Source: Alisma plantago-aquatica
Taxonomy: Eukaryota > Streptophyta > Magnoliopsida > Alismatales > Alismataceae
Assembly (NCBI GenBank): GCA_963693085.1
Contig: OY856411.1
Span: 112,225,267 to 112,289,266 of the forward strand
Reading direction: 5' to 3'
DNA length: 64,000 nucleotides
This document shows, one piece after another, positions 46,790 to 59,600 of the stretch; position 1 is the first letter of the stretch, and each line of letters opens with the position of its first letter. Position numbers and translations under genes: made by a program. Under the pieces are notes generated by a model that did no database searches, was not told the DNA's origin, and was given only the letters and a program-made list of their open reading frames with translations.

Positions 46790-48217
46790 ACATCAACTGC
46801 TCTATACTTTAGGAATATCGATATGATCGATTTTGGTTTGTCGCCTTTATTTATTGCATACGATGCGAATGAAATTGGGTTTATGCATGTTCAATCCTAA
46901 ATCCACAAATCCCAATTTACATATATGATATGTATTATTAATGCACTCGATACGCGTCGCCCTTAAATGAGTTTTGTGGTGGATGTATAGCATGGTTATG
47001 GCCAATAAACCCTATATGTGCATGGTTGTATGTGGTTGCTTGCATCTCGGTCTGCGCACTGATCTTCCTTCTCCAATTCCTGATGTAACTCAAAATAATT
47101 CGAGATTTCTTTCCTACCTTTTCTCCCCTCGAATGTAACTCGAGGTTTCTCCTTTTACAATGTAAAATAGGATAGAATTTTATTTCCTGTTATGTCAAAG
47201 AACGAAGGACATCCTGACGACAGCTGAGATGATCAGTTCAAGGAGTGAACCGATCGGTTGACGTTCTAGACGATTGGTTTAAGGAGTGAGCCGATCGGTT
47301 GATGACCGGTTCTAGGAGCAAGACGAGCAGGTGGCATCCATGAAGAGATGCACGACAACCAAGAGAACCAATTAGTTGGAGGATCCAACCGATCGGCTGG
47401 TGGCACCCAGCCGATCGGCCTGATGGCGAGCCGATCAGTCATGTGATGAGTTGATCAAACCCAGAAAGGCAAAGCACAGAGTTCATCTTGTAAAGGTTGC
47501 ATGTGATGTAGACCTAGATGACCGTGATTCCTCTTGGCTCGAGGAATCACATTAGGATGGCCATAATCATCACTTTTATCATTTCACATGTTTTCTGTGG
47601 GATATAGCATGTATATGACACGTACTATGTATTGTGGTGATTGGATACTTATATGTATATAAAAACCAAATCCCTCATTAAATATTAAATTTTAGATGCC
47701 TTCCAAATGCGACACACATGAAAAGCTTGATCGACCAAGTGTGGGCATGCCGAAGCATGGTGCACCGTCTATCTCGTGGAAGCGTGAAGGATTGATATGT
47801 GGGTCTGCCCAAGCAGGGTGCATATTCATCGTGTTTGCTTTGGGTCGGACTTAACAAGGTGACCTAGATAGGATCTAGCACCTTGAGGCATGGAGATGAT
47901 CATGGCAAGGAGTTGCATATGACATCTTATCAAGAGTTGCATATGATGCAATTGGCAAGAGTTGCCTACCTGAGAGATGTAAGTTGTGGGTGACAACCCT
48001 AGCTGGTCCATGACTTGGAGGATTTTAGGATCTTGCCCACTAGAAGGTTGTACGCTGCAATCTTCTGAATTGATGGTGAGGGCTATCAATTTGAACTAAA
48101 ATAGTGGGAGCGATAATTAATTAAATGCCTAATTATATCGTCAACTTTTCAAATCAATCAAATAAGTCAAAAATGAGTTTTTGGACTAAAATTGCATATT
48201 TTCCTTTTGTAGTACAA
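46790..48217 (+). other. untranslated leader of element B
   Basis: About 1.4 kb, collinear with the leaders of element A, including the ACCGATCGGT-type cluster (about 47225-47440) and the repeated AGAGTTGCATATGA words (about 47930). No conserved coding frame is visible. Confidence 0.7.
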
Positions 48218-49070
48218 ATGGCAACAAACAACAATCACTTTTCTTTGTGATTGGTCCTTGAAAAGGACAAGCTAAATGGAACAAACTTCCACGACTGGTA
48301 TTGGACATTGAGAATTGTTCTCACTCAAGAGCGAAAGCTCTATGTCCTGGATACTCCAACTCCAGAGGAACCTGCTCCTAATGCACCAAAGGCAGAAAGG
48401 GATGCTTACAAGAAGCATTCTAATGATGCCATTAATGCAAAGTGCTTGATGTTGTGCTCTATGAACCACGAGTTGTAGAGACAACATGAGAACATGGGTG
48501 TCATTGAGATGATTCAACATCCCAGGAACATGTATGAAGATCAAGCACGACAAGAGAGATACAATGTCTCAAGGGTACTGTTCAAGTGCGTCATGACATA
48601 AGGAGATCCAGTTGGTCCTCACACACTCAAGATGACTGGGTATGTAGAGAACCTGCAAAGACTGGGATTTCCACTGAGCCAAGAGTTGGCTACTGACGTG
48701 ATACTACAATCGTTGCCAAAATCCTACAGTCAGTTTGTGATGAACTACAATATGAAACTTTGATAGGCCACTGTCAGAGTTGTTGGGCATGTTGAGGACA
48801 CCTGAGACACAGATGAAGAACGACAAGCCTAAGTCTGTGATGGTGATCACAAGCAATAAAGGCAAGTCCAAGTGCAAGGGAAAGGGCAAAGCTAAGAAAG
48901 GTTCTAATGCTAGCCAGGAGCCCAATTAGTATTCAGCTCTCAAGGCCAAGGGAGGCGTGACCAAGAAAGGAAATTGCCACCATTGTCAAAAGCCAGGACA
49001 TTGGAAAAGGAATTGTCCTCTCTATTTGGAAGAACAAAAGAAGAAGAAGGCGACAGCCGTCTCTACTTAA
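48218..49070 (+). pseudogene. gag: Copia gag with intact zinc knuckle (broken)
   Basis: Starts MATNNNHFSL and is stopped at once by TGA (48248). The same frame then continues with the UBN2-type gag domain: KLNGTNFHDWYWTLRIVLTQ, then LYVLDTPTPEEP, with further stops at 48476 and 48599. About 180 residues of gag follow to near 48755, where a frameshift occurs. A basic K/G-rich linker leads to a perfect CCHC zinc knuckle at 48975-49016 (CHHCQKPGHWKRNC, spacing C-X2-C-X4-H-X4-C). The frame ends at 49068. Gag would assemble the virus-like particle and the knuckle would bind the genomic RNA. Element A lacks both the central gag and the knuckle. Confidence 0.88.
48975..49016 (+). other. CCHC zinc knuckle of element B gag
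   Basis: Cysteines at codons 48975 and 48984, histidine at 48999 and cysteine at 49014, with exact retroviral-type spacing. All four ligands are preserved although the surrounding gag is full of stops. Confidence 0.9.
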
Positions 49071-51441
49071 AGGTGTCATGAAAGTAAACTTGTAACACTT
49101 TTGAGGTATATAATACCAAGATGTAAAGTGTAAAGCACTCAATAAATGGGTCAAGTGTTGCCACCATAGATAGGAGTACTTTAGTTTATTTTCAGCCTAA
49201 AAGGCATGTAATACAGTTATGAACTGCTATTTCATATTTGCCAATAGATAGAAACACTTTTTTTTGCATATTGTATGATAATGATGGCAATCAATAAAGA
49301 GATGTTTCAATTTCTAAAGATATGATCTTTGTGGCAATGCCTTGTTTATCTTGTGGTATTTGATATGCATAAGATGATACCTAAAAGTTATAGATAACTC
49401 AAACAATCAAATTAGCATAAATCATGAGAAATTCATATCTAGTTTCCATATGATGGATAAATCTAGACTCTTTTGGTTAGAGAACCAGTAAGAGACATGA
49501 ATATCTTCCACATGATTAATCAATCTTCCCTAATGGTAGTGGGAGAATGATTATCCTATTAGGTATAATACATGTGATGTATTTACATACCTATTGGAAC
49601 AAATGCTAATACTTCAAATGGTGTTTAGAGAAATACCAATATGAATATCTTGAAGTGTTCAAGATTATCATAGATGAAGTGCAAATTTGGTAAAGTGTTA
49701 ATTCTTGATGAGATCAATGAATGAAATACTTGGACCAAATGTTTGAGATCCTTATGAGTGATTATGATAATGTATCATAGTGAACTCATGATTAAGGCAT
49801 GGTGATGTCTAAATCAAGAAGGGATCATACTCTAAGGAGTTAGAGAATGATTATCAAATAACTGAATTCTTCTTAATAAAAGATTACCCCACACTAATAA
49901 AGGACATTGCAAATCACAAGGAGTTGTGAGTTCTTATATCCTAGACAAATACACCTCAATTATCTATGTGATGAGTTGTTCATGTGATGAGTGAACTATC
50001 TAGATGAATATGAGTTACCAGATTTTGAGTTATGGTATATGACAATTACATCCTAAATGACTTCCATGTGAACCATAAGGTATGACTTTGATGGTAGCAC
50101 CCATTGGATGGAAATCCATAAGCACAAATAAGTCTTAAGCATTAAGACACATGGATAACATTTTGAGAAGGATGATGCTTGTTGATTGCAACTTAATGAC
50201 TAAGACATTTGGCATATGGATACTAAAACCGCATTCCTATGAGGAATAAAACAAGGATGTGTATGTGACACAACCTATAAGGTTTATGAATCCATTAATG
50301 CAAATGAAGTCTATAAGTTACAATGGACTAATCAATGTGATTGATTGAGTACAAGCAACTCAGAATTGGATCTTTACTTTGATGATATAGTCAAAGGGTT
50401 TGACAGATATGTCAAAGATAAAGAAGGGATCTGTGATTTAGTGGGAGCGTGTTCACATTCCACATGTTGATGTGAAATGGAAATGTTCTAGAATGGAAAT
50501 CCAAAAATGGAAATTATCTTTAAGGAAGATAGAGATGTTTCCTATGTGATAGGAATAGAGATCTATAGAGATAGTTCTCGAAAACCTCTTGACCTGAAAA
50601 GAGAAAGCATACATTGGCAATCTGTACTGAAGGGTTCAGTGTACACAGATTCAGTGGGAGCAAACTTTTCCATGTTACATGGAGTTAGTATCCCAAGGAC
50701 AAGTGTCCAATTCTTATGAAGAATGGGAACACTAAGAATAGATATGGATCTATGATGTATGTAATCATCCCATTATCTTGCATGCATGGACATGGCAAGA
50801 ACAAAATGCATTCATCATCTTGTATGTATGACATGGCAATATGATGTGCTCATCCTGATAACTCATATGTGGGACATGACGAGTGGATGTCTGTCTACTT
50901 CCAGTAAGGGTTACTGGAAACCATAAGAACTTGATAAGTACTTGAGAAGTACTAGTTCTATGGAGATAAGGAAGAGTTCAATGTAAAGAGTTGCATTGAA
51001 GCGAACTTTCGAAAGGACAGAAAATTAATCGCAATATATATATATAGGATATATAAAAGTGAAAGTTTGTTGATACTTGGAAGTGTTCCAATGAAACCAT
51101 TTAAAAGGAAATGCCGAGTATCTATGTGTTAGAGAACAACAGTGGATACTATATGGATCTGGAAGTTCATGAAATGAACTTATAGATATTCCGCTCATTG
51201 ATGACAAGTATGGAATCCTTGACCATGCAATGTGATTAAAGGTTAGCAAAGGAATACTAGATCGCATATTACAACAACTCCATCTCATACGTATGACATA
51301 TAGCGAAGAGATGAGAGACATGCAATTAATACTGACTTTGGAAAGGTGTTTCCATTACTCACTATGATCGCACTAGAGCAGAGTAACATATGGGACATGT
51401 TTGAAGATCACTATGAATATGATTCAAGGGTGATTGGCTCG
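49071..51441 (+). pseudogene. Copia pol remnant of element B, extremely decayed
   Basis: No open frame of useful length exists, but collinear traces of pol survive. ISKD-like protease tail sequence is near 49315. A GAG-pre-integrase echo with INHEKFISSFH is near 49420, and LLGIIH occurs near 49555 where A has LLGLIHTDV. RT motif traces with KTAFL and EDVYVTQP-like sequence lie near 50225-50285. IGIEIYRDSSRKPL at about 50550 parallels LGIKIYRDRSRRLL of A, followed by MLHGVSI. An RNase H echo lies near 50965. The order matches element A throughout. The decay is far deeper than the LTR-LTR divergence of the same element. Confidence 0.75.
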
Positions 51442-51458
51442 CAGTGCAAGTGGGAGTC
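51442..51458 (+). other. polypurine tract of element B
   Basis: CAGTGCAAGTGGGAGTC immediately before the 3' LTR, almost identical to the tracts of element A. Plus-strand priming signals are therefore conserved although pol is not. Confidence 0.75.
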
Positions 51459-53682
51459 TGTTGGTATGTATGCCCTGAGATCCAATTATGGGATGATTGG
51501 TGGGATACATTAAGATTGATTTGATAAACATCAAAGGCAAGCTTCCAATTCTTTCTGGTTCAGTCATATGAGATAGTAACAGAACAGATTGAATGTCTAG
51601 AGAATGACAGTACTCAATGATGCATGCCTTCAGGTTGAGGACCTGAACGATGAGATCATATAGATGCAAAGAGTTTGTACATTCTTATTATGTCCCTAGT
51701 CGGATGTCATTGTGGAAGGTAGATAGACAACAATGACACACAAGACTAGATTGTGGTGTTGGTTGAGGACATAATCTCATTAGTCATGATATAGAGATAT
51801 CAAACCAAACACATAGGTACTTGTTAGAGAATAAGTGTACCAGACAGACCCACCGTGAGTTTGACACATGGAACCATGACATGGTAGTCACAGTCAGTAC
51901 TCATAGTGATGGTGGTGAATGTGATTCTTTGACCTGAAATCACTACACTCAACACATGTCATTGGGTACACTTTGACATCATCAAACACAGTCCTGAAAC
52001 ATGGGTTGTTATAAAGGTGATGAATGGGTGACTTTGATACATGGGGATTTTTAGGGGTGAGTGATAGATATGGGATTTCTCCCTCCTGAGGGAGTTTGAT
52101 ATCCAAGGCCACTTGATGAGTAGGATTGAAATAGGCGTGCGCACGCATATGTGAATAAGTATGTGATATTGATGTCATACATATCTCTTCCAATCTTATC
52201 TAAGATCAAGAAAGTGAATGAACGTTGACAAGATGACTGTTCCATGCCTTGAGTTCATTCGGGATATCAGTGACAAAGGGAATTATACATTCGTTGTAAC
52301 ACCATTCACGGATTGTAGGATTGAAAGTTGTTCTCCAACTTTCTACTTTCATTTGGGTAGCACTGATGTGTGACTAGGCACCGCTCTTTACTTGTGAAGT
52401 CACAAGTGTTGTGGACTTTCACTGCCAACGTGAAAGGGACCTGCAGGGTCATACACATAGGATTTAACCTGGAAGAGGAGTTTTATCCACAAACAATGTT
52501 TAGATTGATTACTAAAGGAGTTTAGTAGTTCAATTAAACACTCAATTAATTGATAGCTCAATTTCATAATGTTCAAGGTATTGGAGACATTGATTGGAGT
52601 ATCAGATTGATTGAAACCATAATTGACTGTTTCTGCACAATCTGCACTCCCAACCGATCGGCTCATGAGATGAACCGATCGACTCAGGTTGGTGAACCGG
52701 TCGGCTCAGATGGTGAGTCGATCGGCTCATGATCAGGGTGAAACGATTGCTTCAAGTGTTGAAACGATCGATTCAACTGGTGCAACCGAGCAAGTTGGGA
52801 AAGTAGGATTGGTGAGAATTTTCCTTGCGTTTCACTTGCCCAATTTGATTGGAACAAGGATTGGTATTTGATACCAATTAGAAACAAAAGAAGGAAAGTC
52901 AATCGGGAACTGATCAGGACCATGAACCGACCGGTTCAGAAGTGAACTGATCGACTCATGGGTCCCAACCGATCGGTTGAGGTGTCAACCGATCGGCTCA
53001 GGTCCCCAACCAACCGTTTCAGTTGTGAAACGATCGGTTCAGGTTGCGAGTTGGTTGTTTTGTGGAAAATATTGAACCCTTCTACTCCTGCTTTTAGTCT
53101 CGCGTTGCCCGGGATGGAGAACCCTGTCCCATGATCCTCCTATATATATAGGGGTATTGGGGGCTTCTCAAAGTACAATCCATTACAACCAGTTGCTCTG
53201 TGAATATGTCATTCTCTCTGGTTTTGGTAACCGAGAGAGAGCCTGAGCAAGTGCTACCCAATAAGGGAGGCATAGCAAGGGAAAGACAACTGCAGAAAGC
53301 AATTGGTGGCAGGAGAGTGTGTCAGTGACTAGTACGCTGACAGGAGGGTGCGCCTCCTTCCAATTCCTTGTGGGACAAGGAGATTGGAGTTCCAGGTGGT
53401 CTGTGTGGACTACTTCAGAGGCGGGAGGTTTCTGCCGCTAGGAGGACAACCTTCAATCTTGTCAGTCCCGGTACGACCAGGAGATGCACAAACACCGTCC
53501 AAGACAGGAGATGAAGACCGCGCAAGGTGCGAGGTATTATCGCCGAGCAAGCTTCGGGACAAGGTATGATTCTACAAACCATCCTTTCCTATTGTATAGA
53601 CGTTGATGCGTTTCCTTATTCTGGGTTTGGGGGAGAAAATTTTTGTTTCCGCTGCCTTCTCTGCCTCCCCTAAAACCCAACA
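51459..53682 (+). repeat. 3' LTR of element B
   Basis: 2224 bp, starting TGTTGG and ending CCAACA, with TATA at 53141-53150. It matches the 5' LTR base for base over long stretches, with scattered substitutions. It is followed by the AAGAG duplication. Confidence 0.92.
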
Positions 53683-53687
53683 AAGAG
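53683..53687. repeat. right target duplication of element B (AAGAG)
   Basis: Identical to 44548-44552. The antisense long LTR resumes to the right. Confidence 0.9.
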
Positions 53688-55379
53688 AACAAACAAGGGT
53701 TATCATCCAATGTGAAGCATCGTGTATAACCCTAAACAAATATGCTATGCGTATGTATTACATCTTTTATTATGCCCTGAGGAAATTGAGGATACAACTC
53801 AAAATCCAACTAACCACTACTAAGTCAAAATCAGTGCCATACAAGATCTAGGAAGAGCCAGACTCCTAAGATCTTCTCCGCCCCCAGTCAGGACGGATCT
53901 ACCACAGTGACACATAAGGTCAAGCTGCTAACAACCTAGTCCGTCCTTGGTACAAGTCATGACACTAGTGAAAGGAGGTGGGTACGCATACCCTACCATC
54001 TGAGGTACAACCGCAGTTGTCATCCAATCTCATCATATATATAATCATCGAGACACGACCGCAGCCGTTCTCAAACTGAGGGCTAGGTATGACCGCAATC
54101 ATCCTCCCTAAACACTTGAATTCAGGATGACAAGCACCATGCATACTCATCAGTATGCACTCTGAGTTTCCCCTAGGAATACTCATTTCACCATCTGGCA
54201 AGTTTTGACACTCATATGGATCTAGGGCACATGGCACTACATGATTAGAGTTTTACTTGATTAGTTATGCCAATTGGGTGAATTAAGGATGCATCAAACA
54301 AGTGGACATACAAACCCTAATTCACTTCTAACAAGCATATATTCAAAAGATATAAAATGTGTGAAACATAGTTTCTCATCTCATCATCACATGGTACTAT
54401 TCACTTGCCATTCATGAGGCTACACTAGTCATCATACTATCACAAGATATAAATCCTTTTCACAATATCATAGGATATCAACCCTTATCAACACAAGAGG
54501 ATTACACCTCATTCAAGGCTCAACCATGCCCAAAGGTCATCAAGACCATCATATTATTCCCTACAAGATCATCATTATCATTCCATGCCTTATAGAAAGG
54601 TTCAACAACATCACTTACATATAGTACACCAGATCAGCACAATATTACATAAATGAGCTAGGAGATATTCATAAACAATCATAGCAGGGTTATGTCAACA
54701 TTAAGAACATTCCTTTATTACATCAACATGCAAGGAATAGATATGATTAACCCTCATCATATTCATAATGCACATGTTTAGCATAAGAAAGTATCAACCG
54801 TGTGGCTATGATAACCACCAATTAACAAATTAAGGTTATGATCATATTAAGGAGGTAATTCCACCATCATTCCATCATATAAGAATGTTAAACATGAGTA
54901 CTCATCTTTATCTATTTGCATTAGAGTTAGGTTCAAAAAGATAAATCATATTAATGTTACTAATCAGCACTTATGCCCAAACCCTAACTCATGACATCCC
55001 CATTGAATCATGGATGCATAAGGTGAAGCATCGCCATCACATTCCATACCATTCTCAGTATGAACCTACCCATAAATCAAGGTGTAACCATCGAGTTATA
55101 ACATACTAGGGTTTTAACAACAGTAACAGAGTACTCCATGATTATATTAGTCATTCAAAGACTATTCATACCCAATTACCATCATTTAGTTATATTAAAG
55201 CTAGGTATAACAAGCTATACCTCATTAGGGTTACATATCAACACAATATGATTGTCATCCCTTCTATTCATATGAGCAAATAGATAAGACTACCTTATTA
55301 AGGGTAACCCTTCATTTGTTCCATCATCATTCAACCCATATCACCATACCACAATGTCACCCAGAATCATTGGATGTTT

Positions 55380-56200
55380 AAAAGGTAAGACCATTGGTTG
55401 TTTACATAAGTAAACACCTTGGAAAAACCACCTATGAAGTCCTTGATTTTTTCTCTAGAAAGAGTCACCATCTAACCCTAGACATCCCTTGATTAACAAC
55501 ACAAAACATTCCATTGAGAGTAGGGTAACACCTACAATCGACTATTCATTTAAAACAAGCCATCAATTGTCAACAAGTAAGCTCCTTAAGTTGACAATAT
55601 AAAGAAAACCATCTAAATCACATTATTAGGACCAACATATTACATTAGCCATCATTCTACTATATTGGAGGAATAAACTATAGATCTTGACCATTGGGTC
55701 AAGTTGATATATTAAAACCATCAATTACAGTATAGGTCTGACCATTGCATCAATGACCCAAGAAACCATTGGTCTAAAGCTTAATTGATGATACAACTAC
55801 AATGCTTGGTTCAACATAGGTTTTAGAGACCTGATCCACCATTATTAGTGACCATTCAATCACCATAGGTTGTTAGATCAACACTATATTCATTAATCAA
55901 CATGAAATATTAAGCTAATGTCGTCATTGATTGATAACAACAGTAGGGTACTTAATGGTTGATCATTAAACTTCTAATTGGTCCAAAATCTGAACTAAGG
56001 GGGTGACCATAGTTTGTCACCATCATTTGACACCCTTTATCACGACCATCAGTTGTTATGAAGACAACACCATAGTGTTGTTGCAATGGTACCATCATCA
56101 GGTCATGGTTTATAGAAGAAATCAACTTTAAACCCTAAAATTGACCATTGTTTGATAGTGCTTAGCACCATAGGTTGTCAAAACAACCTGATCCAAGTCA
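55380..56200 (-). repeat. ACCAT-GGTTG word array in the antisense LTR
   Basis: The words ACCATTGGTTGT, GACCATTGGGTC, GACCATTGCATC, ACCATAGGTTGT, GACCATCAGTTGT and GACCATTGTTTG recur every 30-100 bp over ~800 bp. It occupies the same relative place in this LTR as the CGATA-word array in the solo LTR (26640-27360), although the words differ. Confidence 0.5.
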
Positions 56201-57404
56201 TATTATACCTTAAGAATAACTTACACATGATCATAGGTTCATCTAGAATTGAAATCAGAACAGGGAACATTATAAAAATCGAAATCCAAGTCAAGCATAG
56301 CTTTTTAGTGCATAAATCATCATTTTCAAGCAAGAACATGAGCTAATAAGCTTATGGTAAGCAATAAACGTGGTGCAAGTTATAAAACTTACCTATAATG
56401 AGAATATGAAACCACACACAGAAGAAATTTCGACAAGGTAGGGTAGAAAATCCAAGAATATTCTATGAATTCGTCCATCTAGCACCTTTCTTCATCAAAT
56501 GAGCAAACCCTAAGCATAAGGAGCAAGAAAAGTAGGGTTTTAGAGCTTTAGGGCAAAATTTACCATGGAAAAGCAAGGTTTTGACCTGGAGGAATGTCTA
56601 AGGAAGGAGAAGAGTAAGATAAATGGAGAAGGAAAGAATAAAATAACTTGCCTTGGTCAAAATCCCTAGAAGATGGCCTTGGAAACCCTAGGTAGGGCTA
56701 AATGGAGCTCTAGGAGACCTTCTTCTCCAAAAAGAGGTTGTCTTCTACCTTAGAGCACTTAGTTCTGCATAAAAACAGAGGGGAGTCGTTGATCCAGGTT
56801 AAAGGAAATAGAAAGCAAGCATAGTTTCGTACTTGGGCAAGGAAGAGGTAAATATAGCCCATGGATAAGGATGGAAGCAAGCATGAGGTGTAAAAGTAGC
56901 TTCCCCATGTTTCTATGGCCTTAAATTATTAAGAATATATAAGCAAACACACAAGCAGCTCCCCAACCATCCTTATAGACCTACTTAGCTTTCCTTTGTC
57001 GAATTTCCCAGCCAATCACATAAATTATTAGTTGATAGCTACTAAAGGTAGCTCATCCGTGAAGGGGTAAACCCTAAAATACCCTTGGAGAAAACACCTT
57101 CAAACCAAGATTTAAATAGGCACCTCATGGCTCAAAAATCTCAAGAATGATGATATAATAACCAAGGCACATAATGAAAGTGATAATCTGCAAATAAAAC
57201 CTCTCAGTTGGGTAAATTACATAAAAGTCCAAAATGTGCATAAAATTACATAATTTGCTCAAACAGTGTCCAAATTGGACCAAATTTGAGACTTAAGCTT
57301 GTCTTGTGATTTCAAATCATAACACAATGTTATATTAGGGTTATAAGAATTAAATTATGATAATTAAGCTTATTAAAACATTAAGCAAGTTTAGGGGCCT
57401 TACA

Positions 57405-58249
57405 CTAGTAGTGTGATTGTACATTGTAGTAGTATGGATGTATATTATTGGTATTTAAGTTTATGTTCAATTCAGAGATCTACCTTTTATTTTTTTAGCA
57501 TTAACTAGTAATGGATGTTCCACAACCATGACTATAATTGAACACACCCTCTTGTTATACTTGTAATGTTATACCCTTCTTGTTTTTGTTTGTCCTATAT
57601 TTGGTGTTATACATCATAATAATTATTGTTGTTCTCAATAGAGCATATAACTTTTACATGTTGAACTATTTTTACTATTAAGTTATTTATCACTCAGACA
57701 TCGATCATCAATGTCTCAATATTAATATGGTGGGTAGAACTCCAACTCTTCAATTTCATGTAGTTGATATTCAATATGATTCCATGATGGATAAAAGGAG
57801 AAAATTTGTGGAGAAAGTATAAATGCTTCCTTGAAATGTATATATATTGTTTCACCATCATGTTTATCATTTCTTGGCAAATATATAAATTTTATATGAT
57901 ACATTATGATTATTTGGGCTCTATATCATGAAATGTAGATATAATATAGAGGTTTAAAATGTAGAAGTTTTCTTAATCCTATTATTTATAAATGGTTAGT
58001 GATGAAATGAACTAAGACTTGATGATAAAGCAAGTAATTGTACTTGCTACCATAATGATAGTATCTCATTTATGTAGAAATATTGTTCATTTTGCAAGAG
58101 GTCCTTTCCATGAGAGCTCAGATTAGTTTATGAAAGTCATTATGCATGGTTTTACAAACATGTTTCATCATATTTCTTGTGTGGATAAGGAAATATTTTT
58201 TCCCTTTTGTTTAATGCTAAAACAAGAAGGATTGCTAAGGGACTCAATC
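57405..58249. other. unassigned AT-rich sequence
   Basis: I see no recognisable gene. It may include the degraded 5' part of the PIF/Harbinger remnant that follows. Confidence 0.4.
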
Positions 58250-59349
58250 TTACTGATGTGGAAAACAAATGAGAATGTATTTGTACATGCATGACATCAT
58301 ACCCAAGTTGGTGCTTAGTAGCCACATTTTTAAGTTCAAGGGAAACCATCCAGAAATATTTTAATGAGTTTCTTTATATTGTTTTGGTTTGGCCCAAGAT
58401 TTATTAAGTTGCTTTATGCTAATATACAATATCAAATTCTGAATATTTCAAGATATAACCCTTCATTTACGGTTATTAATATGTATCCATGTTTTAGTAT
58501 AGATCTACAATATCATGTTTGGAGTCTCTAGATTTTCTTATAATGATACCTAGAATTACTTAGGAGTAGTAGGTTCGAGCTCACACTACAAAAACTATGA
58601 GTAATGATATAGTTGGAAAGTGTTGTGGAAGAAAGTGCCCAAATAAACTTTTAGGAAGTTGTTGACTTTAATCCTAACTAGCTTCTTATATACATTTTCT
58701 AGATCAGAGGGCATTGCTCATGAGTTAATTGTCTTGAAACCTTTCACATGGAAGAAAATTTCAAGATTACTCAACATACATCTTAGGGTAATGGAATACA
58801 TAGTTCAATTAGAAAAAATCAAGAAAGTTGTTATTCTTACATTGGTTTGTTTGTTACTTTAGCAGGAAAGTATTATCTATGTATTGCATCAAGCCCAACT
58901 TGCTATGTTTAGTATATCCTTTTGGAAGAATATGTTATACTTGAAGCATTTTAGTCAAGTTAATGGACCATAAAATGACTAGGAGTTGTTTAATATTCTA
59001 CTTGCACAGTTTCACAATAAAATACAGTGTAAGTTTGGAGTTTTCAAAAAAGCATTGAAGGATTATTACACATAGGTCTCCATATTCATATGAATGTCAA
59101 GTTGCATGTGTGATAGCTTGTTGTGTGTTGCACAATTACATCATTGGTAAACACACTTTAGGGGATGAATTTGTTAGAAAGGATGATTTAGGAGTAGATG
59201 AGTACAATATCGAGGATACTACATATGAAATATTTGTTGCTAGGATAACTCCTAGAGAGTGTAAGTGCAATAGTGCTACATGAGTATCTAAAATGGAAGA
59301 CATAAATAGATCCATGTGGGATAATTACTTGAATATAATGGCCAAATGA
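58250..59349 (+). pseudogene. PIF/Harbinger transposase remnant (DDE_Tnp_4 type)
   Basis: Scattered but collinear motifs of plant PIF transposases appear on plus. SRETIQKYFNEFLYIV is at about 58337-58385 (family SGETIS.HF..VL.A). SEGIAHELIVLK is at about 58706-58740 (family G..GS.HDSRVL). A GKYYL-like start is near 58862. SPYSYECQVACVIACCVLHN is at about 59075-59135 (family PY....Q..IV.ACCVLHNFI). The C-terminal MWDNYLN is at about 59315. Frameshifts and stops between them make it non-functional. PIF transposases insert into TAA/TTA targets. Confidence 0.65.
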
Positions 59350-59600
59350 AAAGCTCAAGTTGTATCTCTTTTATATTTAAGTTGTATCTATTTATATATG
59401 ATTTGTATCTCTCATATGGTTGTATCTCCTTTATATTTGACTTGTATCTCCTTTTATATTTGAGTTGGATATTTTGTTATATTTGAGTTGTAGATCATTT
59501 ATCTAGTTGAGGTTGTATCTTATATCCTTTGTATTTGAGTTGTCTCTTATCTCCTATATATTTGAGTTGTATCATTTTGTATTTGATTTGTAGCTTTATG
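59350..59600. repeat. degenerate ~28-bp minisatellite
   Basis: About nine imperfect units on the theme TTGTATCTCCTTTTATATTTGAG follow directly on the transposase C-terminus. Units vary in length between about 22 and 35 bp. Confidence 0.8.

Larger units (their letters stand above)
44553..53682 (+). mobile_element. Copia element B, decayed pol but well-matched LTRs
   Basis: A full-length 9.13 kb element with two ~2.22 kb LTRs, a primer-binding site, leader, gag, pol remnant, polypurine tract and AAGAG target duplications. It belongs to the same family as element A: same LTR ends, TATA context, palindrome clusters and leader. The LTRs differ from A's over whole blocks, for example CCCTGAGAGCCAATTATGG replaces CCCATAGAGCAAGTCATATG, so it is a subfamily. 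The two LTRs of B look nearly alike by eye (a few mismatches per 100 bp) while pol is barely recognisable. Confidence 0.92.
43493..57404 (-). mobile_element. antisense chromovirus-type long LTR, split by element B
   Basis: Read on minus from 57404 the sequence begins TGTAAGGCCCC, like the solo LTR start at 25130. Matches to that LTR occur in inverse order. CCTCAGGGCATAATAAAA (28498) corresponds to the complement of 53765-53782. TCTCACCCC.TGGTTT....TTTTTTAGGT (28831-28866) corresponds to the complement of 43918-43950. TCCTAGAG.CATCC.TGTACTCTC (28977-29002) corresponds to the complement of about 43810-43835. Removing element B leaves about 4.8 kb. A minus-strand TATA-like site lies near 56935-56942. 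The right limit is firm, the left is tentative, and no target duplication was found. Confidence 0.65.
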
